Shown piece after piece: positions 38,091-48,860 of a DNA stretch of 64,000 bases. Positions within the stretch are counted from its first letter, which is position 1. Every line of letters starts with the position of its first letter. The DNA is from Strigops habroptila (lineage: Eukaryota; Chordata; Aves; Psittaciformes; Psittacidae): positions 64,097,725 through 64,161,724 of the forward strand of contig NC_044282.2 of NCBI RefSeq assembly GCF_004027225.2. The letters are read 5' to 3'. The position numbers were made by a program, and so were the translations under genes. The notes below the pieces were generated by a model. It saw only the letters and a program-made list of their open reading frames with translations, did not search any database and was not told where the DNA came from.

Positions 38091-39988
38091 GCAATTCTTG
38101 GGTGGAAAACTGGTGACTGGCTTATTGTTAAAACAGTCCATATTTCTTGTGGGAAGTAATCGTGCAGAGTAGTAACACTAATGTAAATAGAAATTCTCTC
38201 CAGAAATTATTTCTGAGAGTGCCAACAGTGTGAAAATAGTTGCTCTCTCTCTCCAAATAGACACCACTGAACTTGAAAATTCCAGCAATGAGCCAGTAAC
38301 TTTCCCCTGCAGTCATGTTGTTGATTTACTGGGTAAGAAACAGATACTCATATCTAACACAGTAAGGCAAGTAGGGGTGGATTTTGCTTTGTGAAAGATG
38401 AGATGTCATGACCAGGCATTCCTGCTACCTGGGAAGGTTTGGGAGGAAGGAAGAAAGAAGAAGGAAAGACAGGGTTTGGGCAAAGAATCCAGCTTGCTGC
38501 TGCTAGAAGGTGTTGAGATTACCAGGAAGTTCATGTATGTTTTCAAAATTTGGATTTTCTTCTTCTTTTAATCTGTGAATAACCTTTGCTTTTACTGTAA
38601 GTAAATGACATTTAAGCTTTCTGAGTGGGGTTCAATTCCCTCTTTACAGTAAGAATTTTTTTTCCCTTTCTGTTTATGTGCTTCCCCAAATCTGTATCTC
38701 TCAAAAGCCAAAACATCATTACAGTGCAACCTGCAACTTAGTTTGTATCCTTAAGAATGAATTAATTTTGCAGGTCTTCGAGATTCTAACTCCTCTTTGG
38801 GTACTTTCATTAAGACCTAGTTGTTTTAAAGAGAGCCACAGTTTTCAGTTATTCACCAGCGTATCTCAAACACACAAAGAATTACATCATTGATCTAATG
38901 TTGCTAATGACTGCTTTCCTTGTGTTTCCCACAAAAGTAAAGATTTCCATCTCTATCTTCTCTTCCAGTGTACCCTGGAGTTGAACAGAATGATTTTTAT
39001 CCTCTATGGTCCTGCAGAGTGACCCCATGGAGCTGTCAGGAGACAGCCTGAAATCCCACTGGCCCTTCCTTAGGCACTGAGAACCAGCTATTTCCTGGTG
39101 GATCACGATTGAGGGATAGCAAAGGTGAGTACCAGTGGCCACCACTTTCTGGGTCAGCTCTGCTGAGATCAGGGTCTGGTCTGGACTTTCAGCAGTGAAA
39201 ATTTCATGCAAGCTGACAATTAACACAGCTAAACCATTCTTTGCAGGGGATGTGGTGTGATTCAGGACAAAGTGACCTATAAATAAACCATACCAAGATA
39301 TTCCTTTTCATATCACTTTTTAGGCTTTTGGTTCAAATATGCTTTCCTCCACTTTATACCGTCAACTTTGTGATGAAGTATTGCATCTGAAGTATTTCAT
39401 TTCACACCTGTGTTCCTCCTTATATTAATGGTATTTTATGCATTTACATTTCAGGGGCGTCTAAACAGAAAGCATTGTAAGCAAAGCAAATCTCACAGAC
39501 TCCTTTATCAGTGTCACTTGAGGGGATGCTCTCTCTCCTGAGTTAGAAGGCCCATTGATTTCTGACTGCCTGCTGTTTGGAGGAAGCTTTCCTTGAGTCA
39601 TGGAGTCTTACAGCCTAAAAAGACTTTCCAATCACCTGCTCTGACTCTCCACATGTTCCTTTGGGACCCTGGGACACTTGGCTGGAAGGAAAACTCCCAG
39701 AAGTGGATCCAATGGCACAAGGGATCCCACCTTCAATGGAAGCTGCAGCTGGTAAACATTGGCTCTAGCTGTGTGCCTATTGGACCAATATCGCTCCAGC
39801 ACCTGCTGTTTCTTTTATTCTGTGCAGCTGAAAATTAGCTGTCAGGTAACTGGTGACCCACTGGCCATGGTAGAAAATGACTCATTATTAAATTACTCTT
39901 ATTAAATGATAAAAGGCTTATAGACAGTCTGTGTTGTAGTTTTCCAGTGTTTAGCTGGGCAGGCTTGCATGCACATGCCATGCAGTGC
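38091..39988. other. Unannotated sequence between two CR1 tails
   Basis: Nothing recognisable except a 29-base all-purine run (38441-38469). Short open frames on both strands show no known domain. Confidence 0.55.
38441..38469. repeat. 29-base homopurine run
   Basis: A/G only from 38441 to 38469, made of GGAA and GAAA units. Such tracts can form triplex structures; no function is implied by the context. Confidence 0.85.
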
Positions 39989-40166
39989 AATCATAGAATC
40001 ATAGAATTGTTTAGATTGGAAAAGACCTTCAAGATCATTGAGTCCAACCATTAACTTAGCATTGCCAAATCCACCACTAAACCATGTCCTTAAGTGCCAT
40101 GTCTACATGTCTTTTAAATACCTCCAGGGATGGTGACTCAACCACTTCCCTGGGCAGCCTGTTCCT
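39989..40166 (-). mobile_element. CR1 LINE, 3' UTR fragment
   Basis: On the plus strand 'aatcatagaatcatagaatt' is followed by 'tggaaaagaccttcaagatc' and 'cattgagtccaacc'. Further on come 'ccagggatggtgactcaacc' and 'ccctgggcagcctgttcc'. This is the reverse complement of a CR1 3' end. It differs clearly from the tail at 47.35 kb, so it belongs to another subfamily. Similarity stops near 40166. A second minus-strand CR1 block begins at 40358 and may belong to the same insertion. Confidence 0.92.
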
Positions 40167-40357
40167 GAACAGCAATGGTTCAGGTAGGATCTCCTACCTG
40201 CAAGGGCTGTATCCTGGGTTATTAGTACCAGCTGGCATCTTGAAAGAGTCCCAAGCTTAACATCAGGTTTAAGGTTTCATTTGTGTGTTAGTAATATGAC
40301 TGACTTCAGTATCTTTCTATCCAGTTGAGAATAATTTCTTAGCTGACACAGCACAGC

Positions 40358-40640
40358 TGAGTTGCCATGCTGGAACGCCATGCACTCCAGTTGATCATTG
40401 ACATAGAGGGTGACATCCCCTCCTTGTCTTCTCTACCTGTCCTTCCTGAAAAGCCTCTATCCTTCCATTCCAACACTGCAGCCATAGAAGCCATCCCACC
40501 ATGTCTCCATCATGCAAACAAGATGATAGTCCTGCAGGTGTGCGCATGTCTCTAACTCAGGTTTATTCTCCATGCTATGTGCATTGGCATAGAGGCATTT
40601 CAGTTGGGCCCCTGATGAAGCTGGCTCATTGGCTGGAGTG
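40358..40640 (-). mobile_element. CR1 LINE ORF2 endonuclease fragment (pseudogene)
   Basis: The minus strand encodes decayed CR1 endonuclease. Visible blocks are 'METWWDG' (the conserved ETWWD region, with M for the first T of TET), 'VGMEG*RLFRKDR' with a TAG in place of the usual tyrosine codon, and 'GGDVTLYVNDQLECM'. Most of the domain and all of the reverse transcriptase are missing. The same segment of the element is present at 33188-33490; the two copies are similar but clearly diverged, so they are independent insertions or old duplicates. Same orientation as the 3' UTR at 39989-40166, from which it is separated by about 190 bases of unassigned sequence. Confidence 0.82.
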
Positions 40641-43600
40641 GATTTGGGAGGAATGGAAGGATGCTTTCAGAGTGGAAATCTGTAGGGAAGGGTGCTGTTG
40701 TTGTTTATCTGGGGTGGTAAGCCGTTCAAGGCTGAAATGGGACTAGGTATCTGGATATAAGGCTATTTATTCAAAATGGAAATCAGCAAATAAAACTATA
40801 TGTATGATTTCCAAGCAGACCTTATCAGACCAGCAACATTATTCATGTTTTCTTTAGCTCTTATGCCTTACAGTCAAGAAAATGGGGCGTTATATACTTC
40901 CCGTCCAAGTTACAGTCACTGTTCCTAATAATTTACCATTTGGACAGGTGATTTTTCAAATAGTCCCAGTTTCTACGTTAAATCTCTCCTGGAAAACGGC
41001 CAGACCACTTAGGAGTGTTTGGATCCATGTAGACCCTATGCATGTGCTTTATTAGTCACACTTGCAATCCCCAGAAGTCCATGAATCCTTGGCATGAGGG
41101 TGTAAACCACTGCCCCAGATATTGATGGAGAAGCAATTTGCCTGTGTAATCCAGCTGGGGAGTGGAAAAGTTGCTGGAATGATATTGCCTCTTAAGAAAA
41201 CCAAACCTTGTGCAATTTGTCATATGATCACTTTCTGTTATGATGATTTCTAAATAAGCTTCATAGGTCAGAATTTTGTGCTGAACTCTCAGGTGTGTTT
41301 ATTTTTGCTCATTTATGTGAACTTAAATTATTTCTTGTCTCTATTCTGTCATGTTATGGATGGGCACTGTAAACAGTACTAATGAGGCTATCTCTATTAC
41401 CTTGTAGTACATATGCTTAATCTCCACCAAGTAAAATTAAGATAAGCTGAATTTCATTTTTAACCTTCTGAATGTTTTGAAACAGTGTAGGTGATTTAAT
41501 TAAAAATGAGATGTGGATGAGCTGGGACTCCTGCATTTGCTTTCATGGTATATTCAGATTTGGAAATGGACTGCAGGTGTACCTTTTTGGTAGGACCACT
41601 AAGTAGCTGCAGGAATATAAGGAAGTGAACAGCAAAGGCTGACTCTTCTGAGTGCTGTGCTACATCCATGAGCTGGAGAAACATTCACATTGCATATTGA
41701 ACTGGCAGGGAGTACTTGGAGCAGTGCTCTTCCCTATATTAACAGGCTCACTTTTAACTATGAAGGTGTGACAGTTGACCAAGGTTTGATATCCACAAAA
41801 AGCCTTATCTGCACAGAGGTGATGGTCTCCCTGTGGTATCAAATGAGCTTTCCTAAGGACCTTGCTTGTAGACTGAGGTGCTTGTGCGTCAGTCTTGGGC
41901 CAGGTTTGATGGGAGACTGGACTTGCTGTTGAATCCTCTTCTGTAACTTGCATCTCCTGTCCAGCCCCTGGTGAAAAGGAAAGGTTTACTCCAAACTTGC
42001 TCTTCAAACCAAGAGAACTTCCCATGCATGGCTTGGAAGCAGAAAAGCCTATGGTTAATGACAAATGGCAGATGTAGTGGATGCTTGGTGCCTTACTGTT
42101 TTCACTTCTCAAGAAACCAGTCTCAAGCCTTTCTGATTAATTTTGTTCAATCTTCAGGGACCTACGCATCTCTGAGGAACTGCAGTGCATCACTCCATAA
42201 AACCAGTGCGAAAGATCTTCTTTTTTTCTTATTTTATTTCATAATTGATTGACCAAACTCAGATTTGCTAGAGAAACTTTATTTCTTCTTCCTTGGATCC
42301 TAAATTTACCCATACAGTGCTTTAGAAACATGTGATATAGAGAAAAATCAATGGAAATATCTTACCAGCAGGTTTATAATAAAGAAATATGCCAGTGTTA
42401 TATTTTTTTCCAATCTTCCTATGGAATGAGTGTCATATTTCCTAAAAACTAAATACAGTACCTTGCATTGAATGCTAATGGGCAGATTTCTCAAAGTAAA
42501 AATGTTACAGACAAATCTTCAGAAAGTCTGAAGGGGTTCAGTGAAGATACTAAAGGTAAGCGGTTGAGCATATCAAAAATATCACAGACCAGTTAAGGAG
42601 AGTGGTCATAAGTAGTCTATTCATCTTCTGTTTCTGTGGACGTTTGAAAGAGTAAGGAGTCAGAAATGTTTAAATGAAAAATGTCCCACTTGGGATAGTG
42701 TGGAATAGCCCACTCAAGATAGAATTTATGACTTAAATATCCCTGCCTTTCCCAGGGATAGGAACTTGCTTTGATTCCCTGTGCTTCATAGGTTTGCAGG
42801 AATTACCAAGATATTATTAGCTCTTGAGATAGGAAACTCAGTTCTTTCCTACAATGCTGTTGTTCTTCATCTCTGCTGTCTTAATGAGTACTGTTCAGCT
42901 AAATACAGCAGCAGTGGTGCCTAATCTGAGTGGTTTGACAACCAGACCACAAGCTAAAGTTGTAAATGAGTGATCCTGCCTAAGTTACGTTAGCTGATGT
43001 GTGTGTAGGAGGTGTTGGGCATGATTAGTTAAGGCTAAGGAATTACCTAACTCAGGATATGTTATGAAGAGCGTTGGTTTGAGTTGTCCATGTCTGACAG
43101 GGAGTGGGAGTCTGTGACAAGCTTCTATGACAGAAGACTTCTACATGACTCTAAGGGGGACAGGGTCTGTTCTGTTATTTACACAAGTAGGTGAAGCTCT
43201 AGTCAAGCTTAGGCTGAGCCCAGCAGCTGTTTCACTGTCCAGTCCTGCATGGAGGTAATCCAGTCTTTGCACAGCCTTGCAGTGCAAGCTAGAGAGGGAG
43301 CAAAATTGCCCTGTGGGACCACAGGCTTGCTTCAGTACTGCTGGGCTTTCCTGTCCCTCAGAGACAGGCATTCAAGCTCTGACATCTGTCTCTGCTACAG
43401 CCAGTGCCATGGCTATACAACACCTCTGCACACAGCTTCTCTAACAAGAGCCAGTTTCCCAGTCATGCAAAGAAGAAACTGCCCACACTATTCAGTCTGG
43501 GCTCTAAAAACTTGTAGTGGCTTAACCCAGAGGCAACCTGCAAGGAAGGAATGTAAGGAGACCTGCTGCTCTGGCAATTTTGGAAGTTGGCAAGCACACC

Positions 43601-43793
43601 TTTGAAAACAAAGCCTAGAGAGGAAGGCAATAGTTCTTGGGAGGTGTTAGTGAGCTTGTTAGCTGCACCATGAGTATCTCTGGTTCAGGCACAGAACAAG
43701 GATGTTGGGTGAAGGCAATTCTGACATAGCTTTAAATGTAATGGCACAAAGCCTGACACTGAACTATTGTAGACTTTGCCTTATTTTGCTATT

Positions 43794-43827
43794 TTAAACC
43801 ACACAACACTTCTGTTGTGTGGTTTAA
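43794..43827. repeat. Perfect 15-bp inverted repeat, 4-nt loop
   Basis: 'ttaaaccacacaaca' at 43794-43808 pairs with 'tgttgtgtggtttaa' at 43813-43827 without mismatch, around the loop 'cttc'. The flanking bases no longer pair. Either strand, if transcribed, would form a short stable hairpin, but the stem is too short for a typical microRNA precursor. Confidence 0.95.
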
Positions 43828-44551
43828 TTTGTAGTAAATCTGAAACTAGGCAGGTGCTAAATCTACATGTAGTTGACCAGAAACAAGCTGAAAGCTCTCT
43901 TTTAAAGCCTAATCATACTATAGAGACAGTGCTATCATCATTGTACTCCCATGTGCATGCTAGGTTTTTTATCTTGTGTTAGTGAGAAAACTCAGATGCC
44001 TAATGCTTTCAGTTAGTAAGTAGCTAAGATTGTTGTATATCATCCAGCCAGGCCTGATTAAAATGGCTCTTCACTCCTTGTCCCCAGAAGAGCATAAATT
44101 AAAGTAAATTCAGAGATGTTTCTTGCTTTGGGACCAGTCCTTGCAAAGATGTAGGCTTTTTCTTCCCCCTAAGCTCTGCTTATTGAATTCTTCAGTCTCA
44201 ACACTTTTTTTCGGGGGACAGGGATGTGTAAACAATTGGTCCTGTTGCACTGGCAGCACAGAGAAAGTTTGGGAGGGAAAGAAGTCCTGCCCCTTGGCAG
44301 TGCTTGGGTCTCACCCGTAGCTGCAGGATTTTCTGCCAGCAGGAATAGGGCCCGCCTTTCCCCCTGACATCTAGGAGGTGGAGTGATGTAGTACTTTGGG
44401 AAGGAAAGGCCAGTGGCTGGGCTTTGGGGGATCTATGAACCTGCAAATTATTCAGGGTTGGTACACTAAAGACTGTTGCTGACCAGCTGCTTCTCTGTGC
44501 AGAAAAGCTAAGAATCAACATATCCCTCAGTCCTTTTCTCTTGGTGCTTTT

Positions 44552-44572
44552 TTGTTGTTGTTGTTGTTGTTG
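44552..44572. repeat. (TTG)7 microsatellite
   Basis: Seven uninterrupted TTG units. The length could be polymorphic. Confidence 0.95.
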
Positions 44573-46479
44573 GCTTTATTTCTGCCATTACTGAAATTCA
44601 CCTGATGCCCAGATGTTTACTGAGAGAGGGACATAGAAGTGCTCAGTAAACGGGAATAATCAGGGTGCAGTGGCTGCAGGCTATGTGGTTCAAGGCAAAG
44701 GCTTGGTTCCATACTGACCAGGATCCCCAATCCCCCAGGATCCCAATGCCGCAGTGAGCAGGCCAAGTTCCTCAGTACCTTGTTCAATGCTGTTCAAATT
44801 ACCACTTTCCACTGGACTGGAGAGAGACATCAGCTGCTCCTAAATCTTCAGGAGATGTCCTAGCATATAGCCCACAGTACAGTGAGGAGCTGGGGTAGTG
44901 TAGGATAGTCCATGTGTTGGAAGTTGAGGTGAGTGCTAATGGGATCTCCTTTGCTCAGCTGCAGCAAGATTAATCCTTGCTGCCTTTTTGAGAGCAAACC
45001 TTTTCAGAGAAGAAGCACTATCCTTGTCCTCCTCTGAAGACTACCTTCTGCTCCTCTGGTCAATATCCTATCTCTGCAAGACACTCCTCCCTCAAGGACC
45101 AGTGTAAGAACAGCAAAGGCAGGCTTGCAGGCAAGGCACAGAAGAGGTGTATGGGGAGTGGGGAGCTTTCTAGGAGCTCAGTTAGACTAATGAGCGAGTC
45201 CTGTTAGTTCTCTCTTCAGACAGCTCACATTGGCAAAATTAGCTCTTGAAGAAAAGTGGGGCAGCAATTTTAAGTGCCCTAGGAGATTTTTAAAAGCACA
45301 AGTTGTTTTTGCACATCCAAAGCTGCAAATGTTTTGATGATCTCCAAATTAATTGAAGGATGTTTCAGTCTGATTTAATCTGTTCATTGCCCTGATAACA
45401 AATTATGTATCTCTGTGATATGGGTTGCTGCCTTTATACACTTGATCCTAATTATTGATAAGTAAGTGTGAGCAGTAATGGAGCCTAGCCCTTACCTCAA
45501 GGGGGCCAAGTGTTTTTAATGATCAGGACTTCATTGGCTGTGAATGGAGATGAGAAGATCATGTTATTTTAGGGCTGGGAAAGCAGACTTCTCAGTCTGC
45601 TTCTTCCTGTCAAAGGCTTGGGACTGAAGCTGCTTCCTATCTATAAGCTTCATTGCCAGCTCATCAGTTCTGTGAAAAACCTGTCATGAAGCCAGGTTGG
45701 TTGGACATTCCCGAACTCTGGGTCACCCCTTGGAGGACTTGCAGAGAACAGGGGTTTAGGAAGATTGTAGAAAGCAGAACTGAATATTTTTGGTGTTAGC
45801 AGAGTAGGAAGATAACATGGGCTAGCTCAATATCTTTAGGCTTAGAAATGGCATTGAGAAAGTTGGGAGCAGCTATGTTCTCTGTCCTAAGGAAGGCTTG
45901 TTCCTGTTGCAGCTCTCTGCTCCTTCTGGTGCTCACTTTGATACCAAAGTGTTAATAAAATTAAAAGCACTGTTAGTAGCTTTTCTGTAAGAACAAATTA
46001 TTTGTTAATAGTTAGTTCAGGTAATAAACATTTTTGTATGCTCTGTTAAGCACCAGCAAATCCTTTCTTTGAAGGAGGAACTCTAAAAGGAGTACCACCA
46101 CAAGTTAGATGAGCTGACTGGATGTTTACCACAAGAAATGAGCTTAGCAAAACTAAGCACTAACTGAGGGAAAGGTAATTGAGGGGGGGGTTTGAAACCA
46201 TGCAGGTCCCTATTTTGCTATCTGCTCTAGTAGAGTCAAATAGTAAACTAGAGTAAAAGAATAAAAATATCTCGACTCAGTGGGTGAATTGGTGCTGCTC
46301 ATCAGGTAACAAGCCCACATATGGGACAACAACTTCTGTGCAGGTATTTAGTATAAGCCTTGGAAAGCTGTGGTGTCGCAGTGTGGGACTTCCGATCATG
46401 ATGTGGTACATAATCTGTGTTGTAATTTGGTTTCCAGTTCTGTTTGCTCCTTACTCAAATCAGGCTGATGGTAAGTAGA

Positions 46480-46563
46480 GCAGTTGCACGTTCTTGTTGA
46501 TTGATTCAGTATAAGCAGGGTTTAAAAAAAAAGGTGCTAATGTTACGCAGTTGCATGTTCTTC
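46480..46563. repeat. Spaced 17-bp direct repeat
   Basis: 'gcagttgcacgttcttg' at 46480-46496 recurs at 46547-46563 as 'gcagttgcatgttcttc', two mismatches. The 50 intervening bases include an A-rich run. No element is recognised between them. Confidence 0.75.
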
Positions 46564-47346
46564 GTGTGAAGCTATCCTTCTAGGCAGCCTTCCAGAATTT
46601 ATGTAATTTCTTAAGAAGAATTTTGTCACCTCATAGAGCACTGTGTAAGCCTAGCATGTATTGAACACACAATATTCATTCCAGCTGCAGGGCACTATGG
46701 TCATAAGGAATATTAAGAATTCAAAATAAAAAATTCTTGATTTAAAAAGTAATGCTTGCTGTAAGATCAGGAATTTAAGTGCTGGAAGGAGATTGGATCT
46801 TGCCCTTTGCTGAAGTACTTAATTAACCGAATGCACCAACAATCTTCTTTTTTTGTTATGGAAAATATTTTGCAAACTTGAAGGGTTATGGAAGTGGAAA
46901 TACTGGGCTTTCTGTTCTAATTCTATAATAGGGATGAAAAATGAAGGAGAAGCAGAAATGAATGCCGTGGAATTTATGCGTAAGAATTAGCGAGGCTTGG
47001 CCCCTTTCTCAAATTTGATGCAATTGCATGAAAGAGTTGAAGATGAAAAATGAGTTGTCAGCCAGTACCCAAGTGCCCTCTCTTGTTGTGACAGTTAAAA
47101 TGGGTAAATAAACTTTTTATTGAATATGAAAATGCAATTTAACCAAATACTCTGACAGGTCCTGACAAAGGAATTGCTCATTTTAATTTTATGATTGTAT
47201 TATTATTATTCCCCACAGTAAAAATGTACACATAGGTTTCTGATGCTATCATCTAGAGTATCAGTATGTGGAGCCCAGATGAACATGCTGAAGGAGACAA
47301 CACTAGAGAGGGGGAAGCTGTGCGTCTCAGCCACAGTAATTCCTGC

Positions 47347-47656
47347 ATCATAGAATTGTGGAATCACAGAATGGTTTGGGTTGGAAGGGACCTTAAAGCT
47401 CATCCAGTTCCAACCCTCTGCCATGGGCAGGGACACCTTCCACTAGACCAGGTTGCTCAAAGCTCCATCCAACCTGGCCTTGAGCACTGCCAGGGATGGG
47501 GCAGCCACAGCTTCTCTGGGCAACCTGTTCCAATGCCTCACCACCCTCACAGTTCTTCCTAATACCTCATCTAAATTTCTCTTCTTTCATCTTAAAACCA
47601 TTACCCTTTGTCCTATCACTGCACTTCCTGATAGAATGTCTCCCCATCTTTCCCGA
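47347..47656 (-). mobile_element. CR1 LINE, 3' UTR (3' block of composite)
   Basis: The plus strand shows the reverse complement of a CR1 3' region from the terminus inwards: 'gaatggtttgggttggaagg', 'ctgccatgggcagggacacc', 'ttccactagaccaggttgct', 'tgggcaacctgttccaatgc', then a run through 'cctttgtcctatcactgca'. It ends near 47656, where the element abruptly continues in the opposite orientation. This is the same subfamily as the fragment at 19347-19594. A 120-codon open frame spanning 47496-47858 on the plus strand is an artefact of this junction: antisense UTR fused to sense ORF2. Confidence 0.93.
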
Positions 47657-48786
47657 CAATGAAATGGTAGAGTTTGAGATTCTTAGGTCAGTGAAGAGGG
47701 CACACAGCAAGCTCACTACCCTGGACTTCAGGAAAGCAGACTTTGGCCTCTTGAGGGATCTTCTTGGTAGAGTACCATGGGATAAAGCCCTGGAGGGAAG
47801 TGGGGCCCGAGAAAGCTGGTTAATATTCAAGGATCACCTCCTCCAAGCTCAGGAGTAATGCATTCCAACAAAGAGGAAGTCAGGCAAGAATGCCAGTAGG
47901 CCTATGTGTATGAAAAAGCAGCTCCCAGACAAACTCCAACACAAAAAGGAGACCTACAGAGGATGTAAACAAGGACAGGTAGACTGAGAGGAATATAGAG
48001 AAATTGTCCGAGCAGCCAGGGATCAGGTTAGGAAAGCTAAAGCCCTGATAGAATTAAATCTGGCCAGGGACACCAAGAGCAACAAGAAAAACTTCTATAG
48101 GTACATTGGGGATAAACAGAAGACAAGGAAAAATTGGGGCCTCTCTGGAAGGAAACAGGAGATCTGGTTACCCACGACATGGAGAAGGCTGAGGTACTCA
48201 ATTTTTTTGCCTCTGTTTTCACCAGGAAGTGCTCCAGCCACGGTGCCCAAGTCACAGAAGGCAAAGGCAAGGTCTGGGAGAATGAAGAATCGCCTGCTGT
48301 AGGAGAAGATCAGGTTTGAGAACATCTAAGGAACCTGTAGGTGCACAAGTCCATGGGACCTGATGAGATGTATCTGTGGGTCCTGAGGGAACTGGTGAAT
48401 GAAGTTGCCAAGCCATTATCCATCATATTTGAGAAGTCATGGCAGTGATTGGAGAGGCATGGATTTGGTGGATGGACAACTCTGTGGATAAGGAAATTGG
48501 CTGGGTGGTTGCACTCAGAGAGTTGTGGTCAAGGGCTCAATGTCCAAGTGAAGGTCAGTGACAAGCAGTGTTTCTAAGGGTTTGGTATTGGGACTATCAC
48601 AGTTTAATATCTTTGTTGACAACATGGACAGTGGGATAGAGTGCACCCTCTGCAAGTTTGTGATGACACCAAGCTGTGTGGTGTGGTTGACATGCTAGTG
48701 GGAAGGGATGCCATCCAGAGGCACCTGGACAAGCTGGAGAGGTGGGCCAGTGCAAAACTCATGGATTTCAACAAGGCCAAGTGCCC
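47657..48786 (+). mobile_element. CR1 LINE ORF2 block, inverted and internally deleted
   Basis: This plus-strand block covers CR1 ORF2 from the linker after the endonuclease to just past reverse transcriptase motif C. Recognisable peptides include 'SKLTTLDFRKADFGLLRDLL' and '[20 protein letters not shown]', then further on '[18 protein letters not shown]' and 'MDFNKAKC'. Near 48447 the text jumps from 'ttgagaagtcatggcagt' to 'gattggagaggcatggattt', skipping the region for the first part of the RT fingers and palm, including motif A. It abuts the antisense 3' UTR at 47656, so this block is inverted relative to its own 3' end. Confidence 0.88.
47664..48786 (+). pseudogene. CR1 ORF2 reverse transcriptase remnant, dead
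   Basis: The frame is broken many times. The first stop falls at about 47856-47858, after 'IFKDHLLQAQE', and more follow. The motif A segment is deleted near 48447. Motif B, normally a 'QGSVLGPLLF'-like loop, is degraded to roughly 'KGLVLGLSQFNIF'. At motif C a base is missing in 'aagtttgtgatgacacc' (48654-48670), so the expected FADD reads VCDD in a shifted frame. In intact elements this enzyme copies CR1 RNA at the nicked target; here no activity is possible. Confidence 0.85.
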
Positions 48787-48860
48787 GTGCTTTGCACAGG
48801 TCCAGGTAGATGATGTTGGTCACTCTTCCCTTATCCACAAGTGCTGTAACCCCATCAAGT
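48787..48860 (-). mobile_element. CR1 LINE RT motif A fragment, re-inverted
   Basis: Read on the minus strand this 70-odd-base piece encodes '[20 protein letters not shown]', the CR1 reverse transcriptase segment ending at motif A (the 'YLDL' aspartate is present). This segment falls within the stretch missing from the neighbouring plus-strand block, and it lies in the same orientation as the 3' UTR at 47347-47656. After about 48860 the sequence is no longer CR1. Confidence 0.8.

Larger units (their letters stand above)
40641..47346. other. Unannotated sequence, no gene recognised
   Basis: This 6.7 kb contains no recognised gene or repeat family. It includes the longest open frame of the window (minus strand 41660-42112, 150 codons), which shows no known domain and lies within chance length. 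Local structures are the perfect inverted repeat at 43794-43827, a (TTG)7 microsatellite at 44552-44572 and a spaced direct repeat at 46480-46563. Confidence 0.5.

Noticed and set aside
41660..42112. Longest open frame, 150 codons, minus strand
   Set aside because: No recognised domain, low-complexity Ser/Thr-rich reading, and a length expected by chance in 64 kb scanned in six frames. An overlapping plus-strand frame is equally open.
46284..46478. Short frame with a hydrophobic stretch followed by a donor-like 'ggtaag' at about 46470
   Set aside because: A single donor-like hexamer is expected often by chance; I could not support an acceptor, a family or a second exon.
47496..47858. 120-codon open frame on the plus strand
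   Set aside because: It is an accidental fusion of antisense CR1 3' UTR with sense CR1 ORF2 across the inversion junction at 47656, not a gene.
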